Shown here piece after piece: positions 15,308 to 21,651 of a stretch of 32,442 nt of DNA. The DNA comes from a virus, in the IMG/VR virus record IMGVR_UViG_3300027917_002087, positions 1-32,442 of that record; one strand, given 5' to 3'. Under the pieces are notes generated by a model. It had not been told where the DNA came from. It searched no databases and saw only the letters and a program-made list of their open reading frames with translations. A program made the translations under genes and the position numbers. Every line of letters begins with the position of its first letter. Within the stretch, counting starts at the first letter, position 1.

Positions 15308-15966
15308 TGACAACCTGGGCTGATTTCCTGGGCGACCTTCGTTTAGCGTTGGATGACGATGATGACGATCCGCGCTGGACCGATAAGGATTTACTCATCT
15401 ATACGAAGGACGCTGTAAGGGACTACTCTCAGTGGTTTCCGAAACGTATGGACCAAGTACAGCTTAGTCTTACTTCGGGTTCTACGGCTTTCTTGTTACC
15501 ATCTGACTACGTATATTCTATTTACGTTGAGTGTCCTGTTGGCACCTTCCTAGAGGAGCGTCAGACTAGACCAGGATTGAAGTACCAAACACAGTCTACA
15601 CCATCCCGCTTTTACACTGAAGGGGGGAATCTATATATCAATAGTTCCCCCACTTCTGATACTGAGCTTTATCTAACATACTTCTCTATTCACGATATAC
15701 CAGATGACGAGAACGATAGTGCGTTTGAGTTCAGTGTATCAGAGCGAGATTTAGAGCTCCTGCGCCTTTACGTCAAGGCTAAGGTTCTTGGACAAATGAG
15801 GACAAAGCAATCTCAGCTTGACCGCTTTAAGCCAGGATCGGGGAAACGAGACGACAATCCACTAATGCCAGAGACAGGCTCTTTGATGGATGAGTATTAC
15901 ATGAAAATTGCGGAGCGCACCCCTGGTGGTGTTGTTACGCTATACCGACCTGGTAGAACGAGATGA
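15307..15966 (+). CDS. head-tail adaptor protein
   Basis: A 219-residue protein that overlaps the capsid stop by one base. It begins with an amphipathic helix and a run of six Asp (residues 15-20) followed by PRWTDKDLLIYTKDAVRDYS. This opening is like that of adaptor proteins that attach to the portal ring (P22 gp4 or SPP1 gp15 types), which are helical bundles with Trp-Thr-Asp at the end of helix 1. Beta strands follow, then a helical region (SERDLELLRLYVKAKVLGQM). It would join the head to the tail. The Asp run may bind a cation. Confidence 0.65.
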   Translation: MTTWADFLGDLRLALDDDDDDPRWTDKDLLIYTKDAVRDYSQWFPKRMDQVQLSLTSGSTAFLLPSDYVYSIYVECPVGTFLEERQTRPGLKYQTQSTPSRFYTEGGNLYINSSPTSDTELYLTYFSIHDIPDDENDSAFEFSVSERDLELLRLYVKAKVLGQMRTKQSQLDRFKPGSGKRDDNPLMPETGSLMDEYYMKIAERTPGGVVTLYRPGRTR

Positions 15967-16508
15967 GTGGAATTCATGATGAGGTTTTGAAAAAGGTTCA
16001 AACAGAGCTTGAGACGGCATTGATAGATAATATTGATGCTTCCGACAGTGCAAGAGTGCATACCGTAAAACTTGGTCCTCTTGATGGAGAACCGGAACCA
16101 GACAAAGCTCGTATTACTGTAACGTTACACGAGAACGATCCAGACAACTTTATTTCTGGTGCATTTACTGGACTTAAGGAGAACTGGAGCGACGAGATAT
16201 ATCATATCGAGATTGGTACTGCTGTTACATGGAAACGTAGATTTACTGTAACAGCCAGGACAATGCTTGAGAGATCGAAAGAAAACCTCTCGGAAGCACG
16301 AGAAATCGCTTCCACTGTACGAACGAGGATCGAGCATGCTCTTTTGTCTATCTCATTCTCTGGCGTAGAGGCTGACGGTGAGTATGTGGCACGCGGGATT
16401 GTGTCGTCTGATCTCAAGGGCGAAATGAAACAATCTGGTGGTCCACCAAACAGTTATGACTATTTCATCAAATTCAGATTTGATGTTTTGACGACAAAGA
16501 GGACGTAA
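15963..16508 (+). CDS. neck or tail-terminator protein
   Basis: A 181-residue protein, ATGA-coupled to the adaptor. It starts with a helix (HDEVLKKVQTELETALID), continues with strands (ARITVTLHENDPDN, YHIEIGTAVTWKRRFTVTAR), has a middle helix, and closes with a strand (YDYFIKFRFDVLTTK). This mixed fold, the length and the position after the adaptor match tail-completion proteins that cap the tail tube or seal the portal. The exact neck role cannot be fixed from sequence alone. Confidence 0.6.
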   Translation: MSGIHDEVLKKVQTELETALIDNIDASDSARVHTVKLGPLDGEPEPDKARITVTLHENDPDNFISGAFTGLKENWSDEIYHIEIGTAVTWKRRFTVTARTMLERSKENLSEAREIASTVRTRIEHALLSISFSGVEADGEYVARGIVSSDLKGEMKQSGGPPNSYDYFIKFRFDVLTTKRT

Positions 16509-16840
16509 TGTCTATACCTCAATTAACACTTTTACATACCTCCGGTTCAGGTGCTATGAGCTTTGATGCTAAAGTGCCGAAAGGCGGCGCTTATCTAAAC
16601 AGCGTTCTTGTACACTCTAGCGGCTCCGTATCAACGTCGGAGGATTTGACAATCAAAATTGATAGCAAGCATGGTTCGGCTTACGATACTGTGCTTCTTA
16701 CACAAGACCTTCAAAACTTGACTGACTATGTCTTTTACCCAACACATCCAATACTACTAGAGGAGGACAGTGTAGTCAACCTCGCCTATGATAATACTGA
16801 TGGGCTAACATTCGGATGTCAAGTCATATTTGAAACATAA
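16508..16840 (+). CDS. small beta-rich structural protein
   Basis: A 110-residue protein beginning at the last base of the preceding stop codon. It is probably all beta: the segment VLVHSSGSVSTSEDLTIKID and YDTVLLTQDLQNLTDYVFYP resemble a family of small phage proteins of unknown role that occur between connector and tail genes. No catalytic residues or membrane segments. It may be a minor virion or head-fibre protein. Confidence 0.6.
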   Translation: MSIPQLTLLHTSGSGAMSFDAKVPKGGAYLNSVLVHSSGSVSTSEDLTIKIDSKHGSAYDTVLLTQDLQNLTDYVFYPTHPILLEEDSVVNLAYDNTDGLTFGCQVIFET

Positions 16841-16849
16841 GGAATTACA

Positions 16850-17242
16850 ATGTCTGCATTAAGTAACTATCTCGAAAATGAGCTGATCGATCACATTCTG
16901 CGAAACGCCGCTTATTCCTCGCCAGGTACCAGTATCTATGTTGCACTGTATACCTCTAATCCCGACGAGGATAACAGTGGTACCGAGGTGACTGGTGGCT
17001 CCTATGCTCGTGAACAGGTAACTACCTGGGATGCACCCTCCGATGGAGCTACCGCCAACACCAACGCAATCACCTTCACACAGGCGACTGCCTCATGGGG
17101 AACAGTATCTCATGTTGGTATCTTGGATTTGGATACTGGTGGAAATTTGCTATTCTATGGTAGTTTGACTGCATCGAAAGCAATCGATGACGGCGACACT
17201 TTTGAAATACCCGCTGGCGATTTAGACGTATCACTAGCATAG
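16850..17242 (+). CDS. Gp80-like phage tail protein
   Basis: A 130-residue protein of the small family often annotated as phage tail fibre protein, Gp80 type. It opens with a helix (SNYLENELIDHILRNAAYSS), then beta strands: SIYVALYTSNPDED, GGSYAREQVTTW, ITFTQATASWGTVSHVGI and a closing IDDGDTFEIPAGDLDVSL. The order and spacing of these strands is the family's usual core. AAGGA lies 7 bases upstream. A second copy of the core, joined to zinc-binding cysteines, is encoded at 9038-9421. Confidence 0.75.
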   Translation: MSALSNYLENELIDHILRNAAYSSPGTSIYVALYTSNPDEDNSGTEVTGGSYAREQVTTWDAPSDGATANTNAITFTQATASWGTVSHVGILDLDTGGNLLFYGSLTASKAIDDGDTFEIPAGDLDVSLA

Positions 17243-17255
17243 TTCATTAACATAA

Positions 17256-19526
17256 ATGGCAACGCGGTTCTATCTCCCCTCCAGCGGTGCCGCGGCAGTA
17301 AGTCCAGCCTATGATGGTGCTTGGGACGATACTGGTGCAGCTAGTCGTCTTGCATGTGTGACATCGAAGATTTCGTCTTCGATGACAACTATTCAAGACA
17401 ACGATACAAGCTCAGGGAATACTGACCATTTATTCAGGCAGTATGTATCAGAACCGATTGCTGAACAAACTATATCTGCGCAAACTCTCAAGCTTCAGAT
17501 CAGGGGCTTGGAGAATGGTGGCAAGAACGATGCGTATTTTGCGATATGTGTACGTGTAGTTTCTAACGATGGTTCTACTGTTACTGGAACAGTTCTGAGC
17601 CTGACAAGAGATGATACAGAATTAGACACGTCACTAACAAATAGGTCATTCTCCGCCACGACAACATCAGTCGATGCTAACGCGAATGATCGCATTGTAA
17701 TAGAGATTGGTGTTGGCGGTGTACCCTGGGGAAATGGAGATCATAATAACTCGATCTCTATTGGTGATGACAGTGGGACGGACCTTGGCGAGAACGATAG
17801 TGATACAGCAGCTTATAACCCTTGGGTTGAGTTTGCGAATACGCTTAGTTTTCCTAGTGTTATTGAGTATGGCGCAGCCGAGTTATCTGGTGCTGGTGCT
17901 CTTACTGCATCAGCAGAAGTAACAAAAACTGGTACAGCAACCCTAAGCGGTGCAGGAGCCTGTAGCGCAGTACCTAATCGTATCCGTTACGGTACTGTGG
18001 AGATGTCAGGTGCAGGAAACCTTACATCTACAGCTACAAGGATACAATACAGCGGTGCTAATTTAGCCGCAATCGGAACCTTAACATCAATAGCAAACGC
18101 AACATTAGTATCTAGTGCTACTCTGCCTGGTGCTGGAGCACTCACTGTTAGCGGTGGTGCTATACGTCTTGGTGATGCCTCTCTTGACGGAGCTGCAACC
18201 TTACAGGCTTCTGCCAATGCAACTCTTGTAGGATCAGCAACTCTTGACGGAATTGCCACGCTAACTGCTAGTGGCGATGTGACAATAAAGGGAGCTGCTA
18301 CACTATCTGGTATTGGATCACTTACTGCCGATGCCATGAGGATACGCTACGGCGATGCCTCTCTTGATGGTGTTGGCGCTCTTACTGCCAGTGCCGAACC
18401 AACGCTTGTTGGTGCCGCTACACTTGCTGGTGTTGGAGGAATAACAGCCTCCGCCACGAGAATACAGTACAGTTCCGCAGACCTCTCCGGCGCTGGAGCT
18501 CTTACAGCTAGTGCTGAAGCTACAAAGGTTGGAGCAACGAGCCTCGATGGAGCTGGAGCTCTTACCGCAACCGCAGAGGCTAATAAGACTGGAACAGCTA
18601 CATTACCTGGCGTTGGCGCTCTTACGGTTTCTGCTAATGCCAAAAAGACTGGTGTTGCCAGTCTTGGTGGTATTGCAACACTGACTGCTAGTGGAGAAGT
18701 TGCTGGTCAAGTCTATGGAGCTGCCGTACTTAGCGGTGCTGGATCGCTACAAGCCAGTGCAGAAGCTAAAAAGGTTGGTGCTTCTACACTGTCTGGAGCT
18801 GGAGCTCTAACTTCTAGTGCCGACAGAATAAGGTCTAGCACAGCTTCACTTGCTGGCGCAGGTGCCGTTACTGCATCTGCAACACGTATTCAGTATAGTG
18901 ATGCTACACTCAGCGGTGTTGGATCACTTCAAGCAAGTGCTGAAGCCAAGAAAGTTGGAGCCGCGAACCTAGAGGGAGCTGGATCGCTTACAGCAAGCGG
19001 AGATATTATCGGCGCGGGGATTGTGTACGGTGCTGCTGTTTTGAGCGGTGCTGGAGCACTAACGTCGTCCGGAAATATTACCGCAGTAGGCTCCTCCACT
19101 ATGGAGGGGGTCGGTGCTGTAACTGTATCAGGGACAAGAATACAGTATAGTTCTTCTACTCTTTCCGGTGTCGGAACGCTAGTTGCTAGTGGAGACGTAA
19201 CATCAGTACAGTATGGTGCCGCAGTTCTTCAGGCTTATGCAAATCTTGATGCATCTGGACTTATAATAAAAAGGTCTACGGCATCTCTTAGCGGAGCTGG
19301 AGCTCTTACATCAAGTGCTATTTGTTACTACACTGGCTCTGCCATTTTATCTGGTGTTGCCTCGCTTACTGCAACCGCATCAGCTATATCAGCTGGTTGG
19401 GATGTTCTCCTTGTAGATGTATACGGGAACATCATGCTTGTAAATGCTGTTGATGGAGGAATTAAACTAAATGATCTCGTCGATGGTAATATAGCCCTCG
19501 GCGAATATGTTGAGACAGAAATATGA
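17256..19526 (+). CDS. repeat-rich tail/fibre protein with 25 copies of a 20-residue unit
   Basis: A 756-residue protein in three parts. Residues 1 to about 205 look like a beta-sandwich structural domain. Residues about 206-714 are about 25 tandem repeats of close to 20 residues with the consensus (A/S)xLSGxGxLTASAxxxxxG; a few copies have 22 or 24 residues. Residues about 715-756 form a separate C-terminal piece (WDVLLVDVYGNIMLVNAVDG). The repeats should form an extended beta structure, as in fibres or virion surface spikes. The DNA of the repeats differs widely at synonymous positions, so they are old. There is no Shine-Dalgarno site before the ATG (leader CATTAACATAA). The stop overlaps the next start as ATGA. 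Which part of the virion holds it is not known. Confidence 0.75.
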   Translation: MATRFYLPSSGAAAVSPAYDGAWDDTGAASRLACVTSKISSSMTTIQDNDTSSGNTDHLFRQYVSEPIAEQTISAQTLKLQIRGLENGGKNDAYFAICVRVVSNDGSTVTGTVLSLTRDDTELDTSLTNRSFSATTTSVDANANDRIVIEIGVGGVPWGNGDHNNSISIGDDSGTDLGENDSDTAAYNPWVEFANTLSFPSVIEYGAAELSGAGALTASAEVTKTGTATLSGAGACSAVPNRIRYGTVEMSGAGNLTSTATRIQYSGANLAAIGTLTSIANATLVSSATLPGAGALTVSGGAIRLGDASLDGAATLQASANATLVGSATLDGIATLTASGDVTIKGAATLSGIGSLTADAMRIRYGDASLDGVGALTASAEPTLVGAATLAGVGGITASATRIQYSSADLSGAGALTASAEATKVGATSLDGAGALTATAEANKTGTATLPGVGALTVSANAKKTGVASLGGIATLTASGEVAGQVYGAAVLSGAGSLQASAEAKKVGASTLSGAGALTSSADRIRSSTASLAGAGAVTASATRIQYSDATLSGVGSLQASAEAKKVGAANLEGAGSLTASGDIIGAGIVYGAAVLSGAGALTSSGNITAVGSSTMEGVGAVTVSGTRIQYSSSTLSGVGTLVASGDVTSVQYGAAVLQAYANLDASGLIIKRSTASLSGAGALTSSAICYYTGSAILSGVASLTATASAISAGWDVLLVDVYGNIMLVNAVDGGIKLNDLVDGNIALGEYVETEI
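17871..19398 (+). repeat. tandem protein-coding repeats, about 60 bases per unit, 25 units
   Basis: Each unit encodes a Leu-Ser-Gly-x-Gly-x-Leu-Thr core followed by a polar segment ending in Gly or Ser. The amino-acid period of 20 holds through most units, with 22 or 24 residues in units 14, 19 and 22. Two alternating end types are visible, ATRIQYS and AKKVG, used several times each in no strict order. Confidence 0.85.
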
Positions 19527-19831
19527 GTGCTGGCGTAAGACTAAACGATGAGGGCACAATTTTTCAGATGACAATAAGGGACGAGGATGGTTCTGTTGTT
19601 GACATCTCTGGTGCCTCAACTAAACAACTGAATTTTTTACCACCGGACGGCGTGAATAAAGTCATGGATGCTGCCTTTGTAACTGACGGCACTGACGGCA
19701 AAATGAAATACGTCGCCGCGGATGGTTTTGTGGATGAGGTAGGACTGTGGCGCTGGCAAGGCTATGTTGAGCTTGCTAGTGGAAAGAAAAAAACAGACAT
19801 ACACTCTTTTAGAGTGCATGACAACATATAG
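19523..19831 (+). CDS. Ig-like small tail/baseplate protein
   Basis: A 102-residue protein coupled to the repeat gene by ATGA. The pattern (GTIFQMTIRDEDGSVVDISG early, DGKMKYVAADGF in the middle, GLWRWQGYVELASGKKKTD late) is that of BppU N-terminal-like or similar immunoglobulin-type domains, in which a linear input phrase is followed by a Gly-x-x-x-Tyr strand. These domains occur in phage baseplate and tail-tip proteins. It stands just before the tail tube gene. Assignment rests on the strand pattern only. Confidence 0.6.
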   Translation: MSAGVRLNDEGTIFQMTIRDEDGSVVDISGASTKQLNFLPPDGVNKVMDAAFVTDGTDGKMKYVAADGFVDEVGLWRWQGYVELASGKKKTDIHSFRVHDNI

Positions 19832-19843
19832 GAGTAAAAAGAA

Positions 19844-20878
19844 ATGACTGCTGCTGAAGGAACTTATCTAGGCTTTGCTAAGCAGACTGCGTTTGGAACA
19901 CCAAATACAACTGATGCTTCGTTTCAGTATTTGCTGTTCCGGCGTGGTGCAGCTGGTCCTAGAAATATCGTAATACCCCTTGGTCCTGAGGTGGGTGGCG
20001 GCGCTATGGAGCGTAACGTTGTGAAAGTTGGCGTTTCGTCCGGTGGCGGGTTGGAGTTCATTCCACGCCCACAAACTTTAGGACACATGCTATTAGGCAT
20101 GAGTGGTTCAGTGTCGACTTCGGGTTCTGCAGCTCCCTATACACATACGTTCAATCTGAGTACCGATCAGTTTGACGCTCCCTGGTACACAGCTCGTCTT
20201 GCACCTGGGAACTTGTGGGGTGAGCAATTTCCCGACAGTCGCTTTACCACATTGACCCTTGATTGGAGAGCTGCTGACTTTGTAACTGGTACTGTCGCAT
20301 TTATTGGACGTACTCCCGAGAAAGTCGCTACAACCACTTGGAGTGCTGCAACATACGTGGATGGAGGTCCACAGTTTCTAGCTCCACTTGGCTCAATCGA
20401 AGTACCCGATAATACCGATATTGATGTTCTTGGTGGTTCATTCATGGCAACGTCCATGATCCCACTTGACCAACAGTACGTGGTTGGAGCATATGCTCCT
20501 AAACGACTGGACATCGTGCATCGTGCATTCGTCTTGACAATGGGTGTGCTTATCTCAGACACTACATTATACACAAAGATGATGTACGATCCTGATGCTG
20601 GCTCAAGCTGGGTTGCTGAGATATTCAAAGAGGCTGATATTGAGTTGTTCTTCGAGAGCGATCAGGTTGCTGGTGGTTCTACCCCGTATAAATTCCAGAT
20701 CGCTGCCAATGGACAAAGCCAAGCATCCGGTGATGCGAACGTTGCCTGGAGCTGTACCCCGCTTGACATTGTTGCACAGCGTCAGCTTGTGCTTCAGGTT
20801 ACTGGTACATTCCTGGCTAGTCCAACGGTTGATCAACCAATCACTTTCACACTAATCAACGACAAAGCGTCGTACTAA
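19844..20878 (+). CDS. major tail (tube) protein
   Basis: A 344-residue protein starting MTAAEGTYLGFAKQTAFGTP, the typical opening of siphophage tail tube proteins (short helix, then KQTAFGTP-like loop). Alternating strands and a paired domain with a central SAAPYTHTFNLSTD follow. GGAG stands 8 bases before the ATG. Chaperone genes and the tape measure follow directly, which fits the canonical tail order. It polymerises around the tape measure to form the tube through which DNA is ejected. Confidence 0.85.
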   Translation: MTAAEGTYLGFAKQTAFGTPNTTDASFQYLLFRRGAAGPRNIVIPLGPEVGGGAMERNVVKVGVSSGGGLEFIPRPQTLGHMLLGMSGSVSTSGSAAPYTHTFNLSTDQFDAPWYTARLAPGNLWGEQFPDSRFTTLTLDWRAADFVTGTVAFIGRTPEKVATTTWSAATYVDGGPQFLAPLGSIEVPDNTDIDVLGGSFMATSMIPLDQQYVVGAYAPKRLDIVHRAFVLTMGVLISDTTLYTKMMYDPDAGSSWVAEIFKEADIELFFESDQVAGGSTPYKFQIAANGQSQASGDANVAWSCTPLDIVAQRQLVLQVTGTFLASPTVDQPITFTLINDKASY

Positions 20879-20897
20879 ACCACCTGGAGGCCCGACC

Positions 20898-21377
20898 ATG
20901 TTTTTTGGTAAGTACGCTGTACTTGATAGTCCGACTTATTACTTTGAGAAAGAGCCGGACTGGTATTGGAAGTTTCGCCCCGCGACTTCTGTAGATGCGA
21001 TTGCTAAAGCTCGCTGGTATGACGATAAGTCAGTTCCGGCAACAGACGAGAATGGTGAGCCCATAAAATTGCTGCCAATCTGGTTTGAAAGAGCTATACA
21101 TGAGCTAGCTGTGCTATTCGATGGCACTAATATCCCTCTCGATCCCGAGAAGCCCGTTGAGGATGGCGGTAAGCCGATCCTTGATCCAAAAGCTTCTCTT
21201 ACAGAACGGGAGAAGGTTATTGGAGGAATGCCACCTGATATGCTAGGCGAGTTATGGGTAGCGCTAGGTGATGCGGTCCCTTTTTGGGGTCCTTTACTCT
21301 TGGCGGAAGAAGATACTCCGCAAGACGAAAACGAGAACCCGAACCCCGCAGAGGACGAAGCTGGCAAACAGAGCTAG
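20898..21377 (+). CDS. tail assembly chaperone (gpG-like)
   Basis: A 159-residue acidic protein between tail tube and tape measure, the place of the lambda G gene. GGAGG stands 7 bases before the ATG. The last 30 residues are disordered and rich in Glu, Asp, Asn and Pro. Codons 128-129 (CCT TTT) lie in a slippery heptamer, so a share of ribosomes should change to the -1 frame and make a 239-residue fusion. In lambda, the G and GT products keep the tape measure in solution and bring tube subunits to it. Assigned from position, size and the frameshift signal; the sequence itself is not conserved enough to recognise. Confidence 0.72.
   Translation: MFFGKYAVLDSPTYYFEKEPDWYWKFRPATSVDAIAKARWYDDKSVPATDENGEPIKLLPIWFERAIHELAVLFDGTNIPLDPEKPVEDGGKPILDPKASLTEREKVIGGMPPDMLGELWVALGDAVPFWGPLLLAEEDTPQDENENPNPAEDEAGKQS
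21278..21323 (+). promoter_or_regulatory. programmed -1 frameshift signal
   Basis: The heptamer CCCTTTT (21278-21284) has the X XXY YYZ form in the zero frame (C CCT TTT), so both tRNAs can re-pair after slipping back one base. A hairpin stands 15 bases downstream: TTGGCGGA (21300-21307) with TCCGCAA (21317-21323), one bulged G and a 9-base loop. The -1 frame is open from the heptamer to the stop at 21614-21616. Confidence 0.7.
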
Positions 21378-21616
21378 ATGAGACTGAGCTCTACGTCAAG
21401 AAAGTTATCTTGACAGGAAGTTTCGACCCATACGTAGAAATACTGGTCGGTTTGCTGGCTAACGAAGGTAGACTTCCAATTTATAAAACTTTATTAGAGG
21501 AGCCCGTTTTCTTACGAGTTCTACGCAAGTGGATTAATGAAGCGATTGAAAGTCGCAAGAAAATGGATGAAGCTAAAGAGAAATTACGGGCCTCCTCTTT
21601 AGGAGGGATAGGGTAG
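21284..21616 (+). CDS. -1 frame extension of tail assembly chaperone (gpGT-like)
   Basis: This reading frame is open for 110 codons right after the slippery heptamer and should be expressed as the C-terminal part of a fusion made of the first 129 residues of the upstream gene plus these 110. The first 30 residues are basic (RRKREPEPRRGR) and overlap the G-type end in another frame. From residue 35 the protein is helical and acidic-basic mixed (DETELYVKKVILTGS, then KWINEAIESRKKMDEAKEKL), a composition like the T part of the lambda GT protein, which binds the tail tube subunit. A stand-alone start at the TTG is possible but has no good ribosome site. Confidence 0.68.
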   Translation: MGSFTLGGRRYSARRKREPEPRRGRSWQTELDETELYVKKVILTGSFDPYVEILVGLLANEGRLPIYKTLLEEPVFLRVLRKWINEAIESRKKMDEAKEKLRASSLGGIG

Positions 21617-21631
21617 CCTCCCGCCCTATCC
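21591..21631 (+). repeat. two adjoining hairpins before the tape measure gene
   Basis: CCTCCT/AGGAGG (21591-21606, four-base loop) is followed at once by GGATAGGG/CCCTATCC (21606-21631, ten-base loop). The first hairpin hides a perfect AGGAGG ribosome-binding sequence. The second is not followed by a T-run, so it is not a standard terminator. The tape measure ATG at 21652 follows a pyrimidine-rich stretch without any Shine-Dalgarno site. Confidence 0.5.
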
Positions 21632-21651
21632 TTCCTTCCCCCCGTGACAAC

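Noticed and set aside
17987-18643. Long antisense readings inside the repeat gene
   Set aside because: Open antisense frames arise from the biased Ala/Ser/Gly codons; products are low in complexity and have no ribosome sites.
17871-19398. CRISPR-like array
   Set aside because: The period of about 60 bases comes from a translated 20-residue protein repeat in one open frame; there are no constant DNA repeats with unique spacers.
21606-21631. Hairpin as a terminator after the chaperone genes
   Set aside because: The stem is strong but followed by C/T-mixed sequence rather than a T-run, and the tape measure gene follows at once.
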